Numbered from the stretch's first letter, positions 44,134 to 52,771 are shown. The stretch: 64,000 nucleotides of DNA from Amphibacillus sp052055485 (GCF_052055485.1 NZ_CP197171.1:496001-560000), one strand, 5' to 3'. Program-made: numbers and translations. The notes: generated by a model not told the origin, from the letters alone.

Positions 44134-44960
44134 TACTTTTCACCTCTTTGATTAGGTAAACCATTTAAACGGTAACCCCAATGATTGGTTGGACCATTTC
44201 CTTTTCCAAGCGCTAATGAATATCGAATGGCTGCAGAAATAAATTTTTTACCCATCTTCACCGCTTCAAGGGGAGACTTTCCTTTGGCTAATTCAGCAGT
44301 AATAATCGCAGAAAAAGTACAGCCAGTTCCATGTGTATCTTTTGTATCATATCGTTCCGAGGATAAATGATGAAATTGTTCACCATCATAAAAAACATCA
44401 GTTGCTTTACTATCAAGATGACCACCTTTGATCACAACTGTTTTTGCTCCAAGCTGGTGAACAATATAATCAGCTGCCCATTCCATATCTGACAAATTTG
44501 ACACTTGTTTGCCTACTAAAGTCTCAGCCTCTGGTAAATTTGGTGTCACAACTGTTGCTAATGGAACTAATAATTGTTTGATGACTGCCTGTGATGTTTC
44601 TTCCATCAAAGCATCTCCACTTGTGGCAACCATAACCGGATCTAAACAATAAGGAATATGAGAATATTCTTTAAAATAACTTGCAAGTAATTCCATCATT
44701 TCAATCGTTGCAATCATACCTGTTTTCATTGCATTTGGTTCAATATCCATAAAAACTGATTTTAGCTGCTGATCAATAAATGAAATCGGCATATTTTGAA
44801 CTGCTTGAACACCGATCGTATTTTGCGCAACAGCAGATGTTAATACACTCATTCCATATACCTCTCGTTCTTGAAATGCCTTTAAATCAGCTTGAATACC
44901 TGCACCGCCTGTTGGATCAGTTCCCGCTATGGTAAGTGCCTTTCTTACTTCCGTCACCAT
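44133..44960 (-). CDS. thiD: Hydroxymethylpyrimidine/phosphomethylpyrimidine kinase ThiD
   Basis: This 275-residue ribokinase-fold enzyme makes HMP pyrophosphate. Motifs are ALTIAGTDPTGGAGIQADLKAFQE, CLDPVMVATSGDALM, VVTPNLPEAETL and DTKDTHGTGCTFSAIITAELAKG. The ATG at 44960 sits 5 bases behind AGAGGAGG; an ATG eight codons upstream overlaps that site. First gene of the salvage operon, controlled by the TPP riboswitch. Confidence 0.95.
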   Translation of the reverse strand: MVTEVRKALTIAGTDPTGGAGIQADLKAFQEREVYGMSVLTSAVAQNTIGVQAVQNMPISFIDQQLKSVFMDIEPNAMKTGMIATIEMMELLASYFKEYSHIPYCLDPVMVATSGDALMEETSQAVIKQLLVPLATVVTPNLPEAETLVGKQVSNLSDMEWAADYIVHQLGAKTVVIKGGHLDSKATDVFYDGEQFHHLSSERYDTKDTHGTGCTFSAIITAELAKGKSPLEAVKMGKKFISAAIRYSLALGKGNGPTNHWGYRLNGLPNQRGEK

Positions 44961-45116
44961 ATTACCTCCTCTATTTTCTTTCAAAAGATTTTAGAAATAA
45001 GCAAAGTTTAGTTGTCCTTTGCTCGATCTATTCGTCTTTCTTACGCTCTGATCGTGAAAATTTTTTAGCTTTCTCACCTCCATTTCTTAACTAACGTTTT
45101 ATCCTACCTAAAATAG

Positions 45117-45148
45117 AAAAAAACCGCCCATAAATAGGAGCGGTTTAC
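45117..45148 (-). terminator. Riboswitch expression-platform terminator before thiD
   Basis: On the minus strand AAACCGCTCCTATTTATGGGCGGTTT folds into a GC-containing stem followed by a long T-run. It lies 17 bp past the TPP aptamer, consistent with control by premature termination when TPP is bound. Confidence 0.85.
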
Positions 45149-45164
45149 TTAATCAATGATTATC

Positions 45165-45265
45165 CCAAGCACAGCTCCACTTTCCTACGTAGGTATTAAC
45201 CAAATCAGGTTCGAAGGGACCAAAGGAGTATCTCCTTTATCTCAGCAAAAACGCGCCCCTAGTGG
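45165..45265 (-). promoter_or_regulatory. TPP (THI-box) riboswitch
   Basis: The minus strand shows the conserved THI-box order: GGGGCGC, GCTGAGAT, a variable stem AAAGGAGATACTCCTTT, CCCTTCGAACCTGATTTGG, then TTAATACCTACGTAGGAAAG and a closing strand near 45165. The CTGAGA and the ACCTGAT...AATACC...CGTAGG core are the TPP-binding signature. It sits upstream of thiD-thiM-thiE. Confidence 0.95.
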
Positions 45266-45356
45266 AAAACATTTATTTTATTAAATGAACTGATTAAAAA
45301 AACTCTAGTTCCCTTACACTAAAACACAAATACACTCCCTCTGTCAAAAACAACAA

Positions 45357-45884
45357 TTAATGTTTAATCATACCAATTGAATCAAGCGGCCAAATCCGAA
45401 AGACAACCTCACCAATAACAGAGTCCTCAGTAATGACACCAAAATCACGGCTGTCATAACTGTATCTACGATTATCACCCATCACAAAATAAGTGTCCTC
45501 TGGTACTTCCTCATAGCCATGCCACTCTTCTAAATCAAAGTGATCCACAAGTATTTCATGTTCACCTAATTCAGGCAAATAAAATTCATCATAGACTACA
45601 CCATTAATGTACAATATATCATTATCAATTTCAATGCGATCCCCCGGCATACCAATGACTCGTTTCACATAATTATCATTACCATTTGGAGCAATAAATG
45701 CAATTTCATCAAATCGATCAATAGAACTTAATTTGCTAATAATAATCCGATCACCATCATGTAAATTGGGCTGCATGGAGTCCCCTTTAACAACAGACGG
45801 AGTGATCGCAAATTCCCTCACAACAAAAACAATAATTAAAGCAATCACCGCTGCTTTGAGCCACGAAATTAATTCCTTAAGCAT
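45357..45884 (-). CDS. lepB: Signal peptidase I
   Basis: This 175-residue membrane protease has one N-terminal TM helix (about residues 8-24). The catalytic Ser36 is in GDSMQP and Lys74 in NDNYVKRVIGMPGD, with box E GDNRRYSYDSRDFG. It removes signal peptides on the outer face of the membrane. Length is normal for the Bacillus SipS/T type. Monocistronic. Confidence 0.94.
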   Translation of the reverse strand: MLKELISWLKAAVIALIIVFVVREFAITPSVVKGDSMQPNLHDGDRIIISKLSSIDRFDEIAFIAPNGNDNYVKRVIGMPGDRIEIDNDILYINGVVYDEFYLPELGEHEILVDHFDLEEWHGYEEVPEDTYFVMGDNRRYSYDSRDFGVITEDSVIGEVVFRIWPLDSIGMIKH

Positions 45885-46341
45885 CTATGACATCCTCTTT
45901 TTCTATTGTTATTGTTTCTATTATATGCCTTTTTCGAGCTAAAAGCTATCATCGTTTTATTTTGATTCAATGAAAATATTTCCACTCATCGCTTCTTTGA
46001 GACACAGAATAAAAAACTCTTATTTTTACAATGTGAATGCTTTGTTACTTTCCTTAGCGCGGTTACTCATCCCATCGAAGAGCGTTTGGGACTGCGGTTA
46101 CTCATCCCATCGAAGAGCGTTTGGGACTGGGGCTCAGAATAAGTAAGACACTTATTCTTGCGATGCAAATACTTCGTAGCTTTCCTTTGTGTGATTACTC
46201 GCCCCACCGAAGACATTTGCGGTTACTCGTCCCATCGAAGAGCGTTTGGGACTGCGGTTACTCGTCCCATCGAAGAGCGTTTGCTTTGCGATGTTTTTAT
46301 ATTTTTAATGGGCAAAATAAAAAGCGTAATGTCTTTAATCA
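45885..46341. other. Region with 35-bp repeats between lepB and the flavodoxin gene
   Basis: Apart from the lepB ribosome binding region, it consists mainly of the composite repeat at 45990-46290. AGAATAAGT/ACTTATTCT at about 46136-46158 forms a small hairpin inside it. Frames across the repeats are not credible genes. Confidence 0.7.
45990..46290. repeat. Composite repeat: paired 35-bp units in two related blocks
   Basis: GCGGTTACTC(A/G)TCCCATCGAAGAGCGTTTGGGACT occurs at 46059 and 46094, and again at 46219 and 46254 (35-bp period). A degenerate GTGATTACTCGCCCCACCGAAG copy lies near 46183. The stretches before each pair (from about 45996 and 46130) also match each other (AGAATAA ... CTTATT ... 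GCTTTCCTT), so the whole block is duplicated. Same family as 39579-39732, opposite strand. Confidence 0.9.
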
Positions 46342-46348
46342 TCACGCT
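46324..46348 (-). terminator. Flavodoxin gene terminator overlapping the stop codon
   Basis: On the minus strand GCGTGATG and CATTACGC form an 8-bp stem with one G-U pair, followed by TTTTTATTTT. The stop codon lies within the stem. Confidence 0.65.
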
Positions 46349-46797
46349 TCGTTCTTAATAGCTGTTACGAAAGTTTGAACAAACTGTTGAATTTTTTCTG
46401 CGTCTTCAGGCTTTGGCGCTAGCTCTATCTTAAGTAATGGATCAATCACGTGAGCACCAACTGACTCAAATTGTTTAGCCATCGTTTCAATCGCTGCCCC
46501 ATAGTGTGGATAGTAAGAGTCACAGGAACCAAATAAGCCAACGACCTTACCCGTCAAATCTTCATCAACTAAATCATCGTAAAAATCTTCAACTTCAAAG
46601 GGCAAATCAGCATCACCCCAGGTGTATGTTCCAAATAAAACAGCGTCATAATTTTTTAAATCAAGTGCCATAATATCATCAAATTCGATATGAAATGTTT
46701 TAACGTTTAGGGATAATTCCGCTACTTTCTCTCCAACAATTTTAGCAATTTCCTCTGTGTTACCAGTCATACTTGCAAAAATTAATGCAACTTCCAC
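46342..46797 (-). CDS. Flavodoxin (iron-regulated)
   Basis: This protein of about 151 residues has the FMN phosphate loop IFASMTGNTEEIAKI near the N terminus, the FMN-stacking GTYTWGDADLPFEVEDFYDDL, and VVGLFGSCDSYYPHYGAAIE. It is an FMN electron carrier that can replace ferredoxin. The GTG at 46797 lies 8 bases behind GAGGAG; the in-frame GTG at 46806 overlaps it. The promoter carries a Fur box, so expression should rise when iron is scarce. Confidence 0.92.
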   Translation of the reverse strand: MEVALIFASMTGNTEEIAKIVGEKVAELSLNVKTFHIEFDDIMALDLKNYDAVLFGTYTWGDADLPFEVEDFYDDLVDEDLTGKVVGLFGSCDSYYPHYGAAIETMAKQFESVGAHVIDPLLKIELAPKPEDAEKIQQFVQTFVTAIKNEA

Positions 46798-46817
46798 AAT
46801 GATCACTCCTCGATCTT

Positions 46818-46847
46818 ATATTAATTGATAATGATTATCACTGTCAA
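46818..46847 (-). promoter_or_regulatory. Flavodoxin promoter with Fur box
   Basis: Minus-strand TTGACA (46847-46842) and TAATAT (46823-46818) are 18 bp apart. The plus-strand stretch GATAATGATTATCACTGTC (46827-46845) matches the 19-base Fur box GATAATGATTATCATTATC at 16 of 19 positions and fills the spacer. Fur-Fe would block polymerase. Confidence 0.85.
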
Positions 46848-46875
46848 GGTTGCATTCTTATATTGACCAAAAAAT

Positions 46876-46902
46876 ACGATGAAGCTTTTGCTTCATCGCA
46901 TT
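46876..46902 (-). terminator. ohr terminator
   Basis: CGATGAAGC and GCTTCATCG pair around TTTT, followed on the minus strand by TATTTTTTGG. It lies about 15 bp after the ohr stop and upstream of the flavodoxin promoter. Confidence 0.85.
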
Positions 46903-46916
46903 TACTTTAACATCTA

Positions 46917-47336
46917 TTAAACAGCTTTTACTTTTAAATCGACATCAATGTTATTTCTAGTCGCTTTTGAATACGGGCAAAATCCATGCGCTAATTCGAC
47001 TAATTCTTCTGCTTCTCCTTGTGACACACCCTTAATCTCAACCCGTAAAACAACGCCTATCTTAAAACCATTATCTTCACTATCCTCTAATAAACTTACC
47101 TCAGCAGTAAGAGTCGAATCAATCTCCTTCTTTTGCTTCGATGCCATTAAGTTTAAAGCACCATCAAAACAAGCAGCATATCCAGCCGCAAACAGTTGTT
47201 CAGGATTTGAGCCTTTATCAGCACTATTGCTCCCCGGATCAACTAAGTTTAAATCAATTAAACCATCATCTGATTTGACATGTCCTTCTCGACCACCTGT
47301 TGCTGTAGCTTTGGAAGTAAATAATACTTTACTCAC
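46917..47336 (-). CDS. ohr: Organic hydroperoxide resistance protein (OsmC/Ohr family)
   Basis: This 139-residue thiol peroxidase reduces organic hydroperoxides. The two active Cys are Cys56 (GYAACFDGAL) and Cys120 (GFCPYSKATRN), and NPEQLFAAGYAACF is the family block. AGGAGAGG lies before the ATG. No ohrR gene or OhrR operator is seen beside it. Confidence 0.93.
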   Translation of the reverse strand: MSKVLFTSKATATGGREGHVKSDDGLIDLNLVDPGSNSADKGSNPEQLFAAGYAACFDGALNLMASKQKKEIDSTLTAEVSLLEDSEDNGFKIGVVLRVEIKGVSQGEAEELVELAHGFCPYSKATRNNIDVDLKVKAV

Positions 47337-47499
47337 TTCTTATCCTCTCCTTATTGATTATTGTCAACTTTATTTTAGTATTCCTTTTTCCGAGTAAAGC
47401 TAAACATTTAATCAATATGAATGACATAATATCGAGAATGCAGAGAAAAAACTGAAAGATATAATCCTTTATTCATATCCATAAAAGTGATTAAAGGGG

Positions 47500-49380
47500 T
47501 TATATATTAGCACTAATAAAATAAGCTTCTCGGGTCGCATCCATTACATTTCGTGGATTACTTGCATCGCCAATCACAAATGTATCAGGGACTATACCAT
47601 AAAAAGATTCATTAATGCTTGGATCGGATTTCATACCTGTTGACATTATCACTGTATCAGCAGGTAGAAAGTTCGCTTCGCCATCTTGCACATAGACTAA
47701 CCCATCTTCCTTAATTTCTTGACAGAATGCATTCAATTTCCAGCTTAAATGCGTTTCTTTCTCTAACGTTTGACGTAAACCAATTCTATATAGCATATTC
47801 CCATTACTAGCTAATTTATCTGTCCCTTCTAAAATGGTCGCATGTTTACCATTACGTGTGAGTTCAATTGCTAATTCACACCCTGTAGATCCACCACCAA
47901 TAATAACAATTTGATCATCAAGTTGATCGATATGACCATATACATCTAAGGCCTGAATAACATGGGGTTGATCAGCACCTTTAATAGGTGGAATAGATGG
48001 CTTTGCACCAATCGCAACAATGACAGCATCAGGTTTTAATTCTTTAATAAACGTTGGTGTTGCCTCTATTTTGGTATAAACAGTTATTGATGATTTTTCT
48101 ACTTGAGTAATTAAATAGTTCATATAATTATAAAGATCAATTTTCAGTTCCTCATACTCAGAATAGCGTAAAGCCCCACCAAGGTCTTCTTCTCGTTCAA
48201 TAATAACCGCTTCATGACCTCTTTCTTCTGCTACTAAAGCGGCCTTCATACCAGCTGGTCCACCACCAATAATAACTACCTTTTTAGTTTTATTCGCTTT
48301 AGGAATCTCTAATGGAACAAGATCTGGTCTCGTATATCTTGGATTTACTGAACACCCTACATTTTTCCTGTCTGTGGATATATGATAGCAAAATTGACAG
48401 CGTAAACAAGGGACAATATCTTCATCTCTACCTTCTTTAGCTTTAAGCGGCCAAAAAGGATCTGCAATTAGAGGTCTGCCCATTGCAATAAAATCTGCTT
48501 TCCCTTCTGCTATTATAGCCTCTGCTTCTTCAGGTAACATAATAGCTCCTACAACAGTAACCGGAATATCAACATGGCGTTTAACTTCGGCTGCCCAATC
48601 CACATTTGGCATATGTTCCTTAAATATCGTTGGTGCCATATGAACATTACCTTCATGATTCAGATCGAGGCCTGCTGAAATATGAACCATATCCAGCTTA
48701 TCCTCTACTAATTTAATAAATTCTAGTACATCACTAAACTCAATTGAACCATCAACAACCTCAGAGGCACTAATTCGCATATCGATAATAAAATCACTAC
48801 CGACTTGCTCACGTACGCGATCGATAATTTGTTTAGGGAACTTTGCTCTATTCTCAAAACTCCCACCATATTCATCTGTTCTTTTGTTAAATAGAGGTGA
48901 TAGAAATTGGGCAGGTAACCAGCCGTGTCCGAAATGCAGCATAACCATATCAAAACCCATTTCTTTTGCATTTTGAGCCGTGATTGCCCAATCATTTGCG
49001 ACTTCTTCCATCATCTCTTCGTCCATTGCTTTAACCTCAATACCATCTTCCCTGACAAAATTGACGGGGCCAATTGCATAATCATCCACTCGTGCATATT
49101 GTCCCGAGTGGATTAATTCTAACGATGCCTTTGCACCAGCCTGCTTTGCAATAACGACACGCTTTTTTGTTGACTCCCTTTCATATTTATCAAATATATA
49201 AGGCTCATCCGGATGTGAATAGCTTGCTCTTTTTCTACTTACATGGGCACTACCAGTGATAATCACTCCAGAACCGCCTTTAGCTTTATCTTCATAAGGT
49301 CCAGCTGGTGTAGCAATTATTCGATTATTAAACATTGTATTTTTTATTTTTATCGATTTAAATAGATTCGGAAACTTCAT
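47500..49380 (-). CDS. Old Yellow Enzyme-type NAD(P)H:flavin oxidoreductase with Fe-S and FAD domains
   Basis: This 626-residue protein has an N-terminal FMN barrel (residues 1-330), including HFGHGWLPAQFLSPLFNKRTDEYGGSFENR. A 4Fe-4S motif CLRCQFCYHISTDRKNVGC (about residues 333-351) follows, then two dinucleotide folds (VVIIGGGPAGMKAALVAEERG and IVIIGGGSTGCELAIEL). This is the architecture of 2,4-dienoyl-CoA reductase, enoate reductase and bile-acid BaiCD/BaiH-type enzymes; the substrate is unknown. The PTS IIBC gene lies 43 bp upstream, so the two are probably one operon. The reductase might act on the aglycone of an imported glycoside (inference). Confidence 0.88.
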   Translation of the reverse strand: MKFPNLFKSIKIKNTMFNNRIIATPAGPYEDKAKGGSGVIITGSAHVSRKRASYSHPDEPYIFDKYERESTKKRVVIAKQAGAKASLELIHSGQYARVDDYAIGPVNFVREDGIEVKAMDEEMMEEVANDWAITAQNAKEMGFDMVMLHFGHGWLPAQFLSPLFNKRTDEYGGSFENRAKFPKQIIDRVREQVGSDFIIDMRISASEVVDGSIEFSDVLEFIKLVEDKLDMVHISAGLDLNHEGNVHMAPTIFKEHMPNVDWAAEVKRHVDIPVTVVGAIMLPEEAEAIIAEGKADFIAMGRPLIADPFWPLKAKEGRDEDIVPCLRCQFCYHISTDRKNVGCSVNPRYTRPDLVPLEIPKANKTKKVVIIGGGPAGMKAALVAEERGHEAVIIEREEDLGGALRYSEYEELKIDLYNYMNYLITQVEKSSITVYTKIEATPTFIKELKPDAVIVAIGAKPSIPPIKGADQPHVIQALDVYGHIDQLDDQIVIIGGGSTGCELAIELTRNGKHATILEGTDKLASNGNMLYRIGLRQTLEKETHLSWKLNAFCQEIKEDGLVYVQDGEANFLPADTVIMSTGMKSDPSINESFYGIVPDTFVIGDASNPRNVMDATREAYFISANI

Positions 49381-49423
49381 CCCTATGCCCCCTGTGTTCT
49401 ACTCTATAATCAAATTAACTTTT

Positions 49424-50797
49424 TTATTTTTTACCTAATTTAAATTCGAGACGTTTATCTAAAAATACGGTTACCACGAAACCGACCGCTATTGATACAA
49501 AAACACTAACTAAATAGAAGGGAAAGACTTCACTAGCTGCCGCAAATGCTGGTAATCCAATGATTCCTGTAAAAGCGAAAGCTTCAACATATACTTGAAA
49601 TAACCCGCCTACTAAGCCACCTGCTGCTCCGCCTAATATTAATGCTAAAAAGTAACGCTTGTTTTTCATACATATACCATATAAGCCTGGCTCAGTTATG
49701 CCAGAAACTAAGTTAACAAAGGCTGCTGAACCTGCTACTTCTTTTAGTTTTTTGTCATGATGAAAGATTAATATAGCAAGCGTTACACCTAATAGTGCAT
49801 AATTTCCAAGTCCACCTGCTGCCAATGAATATTCAAAACCTTGTTCAGCCAATATTTGCAGTTGCATCGGTAACACAATCCAATGCAAACCAAACATAAT
49901 AACAAATATGAATAATGCTCCAAATACCACACTAAAGATAACGACATTTCCATCAAGAAAAAATTGATATACCCAGGCGATAGCGTTTGCAAAGAGGCTC
50001 CCGATTGGTCCAAATACAATTAAACTTAATGGAACCATGATAATAACAGAAATAAATGGGACTAACATAAAGTGCAGTGCTTTAGGTAAGAATTTTTTTA
50101 AATATTTTTCAAGATAACTAAATGCCCACATCGCAATGATAATTGGAATGACTGAATTAGCAAACTCCATCGCTGTATAGGGAATCCCCATAAAACTTAA
50201 CTGCTCCCCTGCCACTAATAGGTTACTAAGATCAGGGTGCATTAATGATGCTCCAATAACAACACCAACATAAGGATTAGCACCAAAACGTTTAGCTGCT
50301 GTAAAAGCTAATAAGATAGGAAAAAAATACAATAATGCACTTCCCATTGCATTTAATGTTAAATAGGTTGGACTTTCAGGTGATAGCCAACCCATATTAG
50401 ATGCAATAGCAATTAAACCCAAGATGATACCCGAAGTAGCCAATACCGGAATATAAGGTGTGAAAATAGCTGAAATGGTTGCTAAAAAGCGATCAATTAT
50501 TGGCTTTTTTTCATATTCGTCTTTATTATTTTGAGTTGTAGAGCCCGTTAAAGTTCCGTCCAAATCTTGAATAGCCTGATAAACATGTGGTACCTCTGTC
50601 CCTATGATTAATTGATAATTTCCATTGTTGCTAACTAACCCTAAAATACCCTCATTGTTTTCTAAGGCAACCTTATCTAATTTGTTGCTATCGTTCAAAG
50701 TAAATCGTAACCGAGTTGCACAGTGTGTTATACTTAACAGGTTATCTTTTCCACCTACTGCTATTAAAATATCATCTGCTAATTTCTTGGGATTCAT
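49424..50797 (-). CDS. PTS glucose-family IIBC (beta-glucoside/sucrose type)
   Basis: This protein of about 457 residues has a IIB domain (residues 1-85) with phospho-Cys in ITHCATRLRFTL, a linker, and a IIC domain with about ten hydrophobic segments. The IIC domain includes KPIIDRFLATISAIFTPYIPVLATSGIILG and FVNLVSGITEPGLYGICMKNKRYF. There is no fused IIA, so it must borrow one. The substrate cannot be read; family relatives import beta-glucosides, sucrose, trehalose or MurNAc. The ATG at 50797 sits 8 bases behind GGAGG. Operon with the reductase at 47500; divergent from the TetR-type gene. Confidence 0.88.
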   Translation of the reverse strand: MNPKKLADDILIAVGGKDNLLSITHCATRLRFTLNDSNKLDKVALENNEGILGLVSNNGNYQLIIGTEVPHVYQAIQDLDGTLTGSTTQNNKDEYEKKPIIDRFLATISAIFTPYIPVLATSGIILGLIAIASNMGWLSPESPTYLTLNAMGSALLYFFPILLAFTAAKRFGANPYVGVVIGASLMHPDLSNLLVAGEQLSFMGIPYTAMEFANSVIPIIIAMWAFSYLEKYLKKFLPKALHFMLVPFISVIIMVPLSLIVFGPIGSLFANAIAWVYQFFLDGNVVIFSVVFGALFIFVIMFGLHWIVLPMQLQILAEQGFEYSLAAGGLGNYALLGVTLAILIFHHDKKLKEVAGSAAFVNLVSGITEPGLYGICMKNKRYFLALILGGAAGGLVGGLFQVYVEAFAFTGIIGLPAFAAASEVFPFYLVSVFVSIAVGFVVTVFLDKRLEFKLGKK

Positions 50798-51175
50798 TTT
50801 AATAACCTCCATTCCATCTCATAACATACATGACTATGTATGCTCTCTCTTTTGTGTTGAATAATAGTTTCATACGTTTTTTCATCCATGCATCAAAAAA
50901 ATCTTTCTTTTACAACGTTAAATAACGATAAGCTTATCTAAACCCATCATATGTTTTCCTTATTTGATTATCAATCATTAATTTATTGATATATGTACAG
51001 ATAACCAACACTTTTTATAATATTGTTTAAAAATTCAATATTTAATTTGAATTAATCTAATGAAACTCTTACAATTAACATTAGGTACTAAGAATAATCT
51101 AATGGAAACGCTTAATTGAATCTACTTATTTATCAGAAAAATTGATTTGCAATAATTTGAGGGAGGAGCTTGAAG
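50798..51175. promoter_or_regulatory. Divergent region between the PTS IIBC gene and the TetR-type gene
   Basis: TATCAAT (about 50970) and ATTGATA (about 50987) form an inverted repeat with a 9-base gap, a candidate operator for the adjacent TetR-type regulator. ATGGAAACGCTTAAT near 51100 only partly fits a cre site. GGGAGG precedes the regulator gene. Confidence 0.4.
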
Positions 51176-51748
51176 ATGAAGGTTAGCCATACACAGGATC
51201 GTAGAGTAAGAAGAACGAAGCGACAATTGAAAAAGGCATTTATAGACTTACTTTATGAAAAAGATATTGATAGCATTTCTGTTACTGATATAGTTGAAAA
51301 AGCTGACTATAACCGTAGTACCTTCTATTTTCATTACAAGTATAAAGAAGAATTAATTAAAGAACTAAATGACAGCCTTCTAAACGGGCTGATCAATTCA
51401 TTTTTCACCTCTCGAGAAATAAATTTTGCGAACTTAAAGTCCACAGATATTGGTGTTTTTGATTATATTTTAAAGAAAAAAGAATACTTTGTCTTATGGA
51501 AAACCCCTGAGTCACTGCCTAATATTAGAGAAGAATTTATAGAAAAGCTCTCTCATGTTTATAAAAATAAATTAATTCACACAAACATATTGCATAAATC
51601 AACAAATCTAGAATTATTCACTATTTATAATACTTATGGACTTCTAGGATTAATATTAGAATGGATTAAAAATGATTTTAAAGAATCTCCGAAAACTTTA
51701 ACTGATCAATTTATAGCACTTTTGAAGAATAGCAGTCGGATTAAATAA
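51176..51748 (+). CDS. TetR/AcrR-family regulator
   Basis: This 190-residue protein has a TetR HTH (residues 8-60: RRTKRQLKKAFIDLLYEKDIDSISVTDIVEKADYNRSTFYFHYKYKEEL) and a helical C-terminal ligand domain of the type found in DhaS-like/TetR_C regulators. The ATG at 51176 is 9 bases behind GGAGG; a TTG two codons upstream is possible. The divergent PTS-reductase operon is the likely target. Confidence 0.85.
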   Translation: MKVSHTQDRRVRRTKRQLKKAFIDLLYEKDIDSISVTDIVEKADYNRSTFYFHYKYKEELIKELNDSLLNGLINSFFTSREINFANLKSTDIGVFDYILKKKEYFVLWKTPESLPNIREEFIEKLSHVYKNKLIHTNILHKSTNLELFTIYNTYGLLGLILEWIKNDFKESPKTLTDQFIALLKNSSRIK

Positions 51749-51795
51749 TAAGATAATAATCAAGTAATCTACCTAGATCAGGATGAACATAAAAA

Positions 51796-51832
51796 ATCCC
51801 TCACTCTTCATATTTGAAGATGAGGGATAATG
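51796..51832. terminator. Terminator between the TetR-type gene and pflA
   Basis: ATCCCTCA ... TTCA and TTGAA ... TGAGGGAT form an interrupted stem with A+T-rich flanks on both sides. It lies between converging genes. Confidence 0.7.
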
Positions 51833-51867
51833 AAATTTATATAGTAGCTTAATAGCTTTTATTTAAA

Positions 51868-52614
51868 TTAATTCAAAGCAACCGTCTTTTCACGATTAAG
51901 AATGGCTTCTGCATTTTTTACTCGTTCTGCTGTTGGGGGTTCTACACCTTCAAGAGGGTAATCTAAACCTAAGTTCTCCCATTTATAAACACCGAGTTTA
52001 TGATAAGGTAGTACATCAATTCTTTCAACATTTGATAGTGTTGCAATAAAATCAGATAGACGTTGTAATAATTGATCATCATCACTGCCACCTGGTACAA
52101 GAACGTGGCGAACCCAAATTGGTACTTGCTTTTCATCTAAATAACGAGCCATATCTAAGATGTGACTATTTGACACACCTGTTAGTTCTTTATGCTTACC
52201 ATCGTCAATTTGTTTCAAATCAAATAAAATGAGATCGGTAACTTCCATTAGTTTATCTAAAGTTTCCATAAAGCGTGGAGAACGGCTGAAACACCCACCA
52301 GATGAGTCAATACAAGTATGCACTCCTATTTTTTTTAGTTCAGTAAATAGCTCAAGCAAAAAATCCGCTTGTAGAAGCGGCTCTCCACCACTAACTGTGA
52401 CCCCACCATTTGATGATTCAAAATAGGGCTGATATTCTTTAATATCTTCAACAATTTCCGCTACGGTCATTTCTTTTCCATCTGTCATTTTCCACGTATC
52501 AGGGTTATGACAAAATTGGCAGCGTAACAAACAGCCTTGCGTGAAGATAATATAGCGTAGACCTGGGCCATCTACAGTTCCTAATGTCTCGATTGAATGA
52601 ATGCGTCCTTTCAT
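51868..52614 (-). CDS. pflA: Pyruvate formate-lyase activating enzyme
   Basis: This 248-residue radical-SAM enzyme installs the glycyl radical on PflB. The CxxxCxxC cluster is Cys28/Cys32/Cys35 (GCLLRCQFCHNP), with VSGGEPLLQADF and HVLVPGGSDD. The ATG at 52614 lies behind GGAGGGG; upstream in-frame codons back to 52668 are hydrophobic and unconserved. It follows pflB by 157 bp, with a stem-loop in between. Confidence 0.95.
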   Translation of the reverse strand: MKGRIHSIETLGTVDGPGLRYIIFTQGCLLRCQFCHNPDTWKMTDGKEMTVAEIVEDIKEYQPYFESSNGGVTVSGGEPLLQADFLLELFTELKKIGVHTCIDSSGGCFSRSPRFMETLDKLMEVTDLILFDLKQIDDGKHKELTGVSNSHILDMARYLDEKQVPIWVRHVLVPGGSDDDQLLQRLSDFIATLSNVERIDVLPYHKLGVYKWENLGLDYPLEGVEPPTAERVKNAEAILNREKTVALN

Positions 52615-52734
52615 GTTGTTCCCCTCCATCTGATTATAAAAAAATAAGAAGTTCAAGAAGATAATCACTTTTTATTTTTAAGGAGTCGCCTTCCCTTTGC
52701 TCCATTACCTGTTACCATTTCTAATCTGATAAAT

Positions 52735-52760
52735 GTAGGAGAAGACGAATCTTCTCCTAC
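52735..52760 (-). terminator. Stem-loop between pflB and pflA
   Basis: GTAGGAGAAGA pairs perfectly with TCTTCTCCTAC around a 4-base loop, directly after the pflB stop. On the minus strand no clear T-run follows, so it may act as partial terminator or mRNA 3' stabiliser giving more pflB than pflA. Confidence 0.6.
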
Positions 52761-52771
52761 ACCTTTAAATC

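Noticed and set aside
46059..46290. CRISPR-like direct repeats
   Set aside because: The 35-bp units are directly tandem with no spacer of their own and also occur as decayed copies elsewhere.
46121..46378. Short frames across the 35-bp repeats (also 39527-39730)
   Set aside because: They translate the repeat, lack ribosome binding sites and resemble no protein family.
47337..47499. OhrR operator upstream of ohr
   Set aside because: No TACAATT-AATTGTA-like palindrome found on either strand.
51100..51114. cre site before the TetR-type gene
   Set aside because: Three fixed positions of the consensus are wrong and half the dyad is missing.
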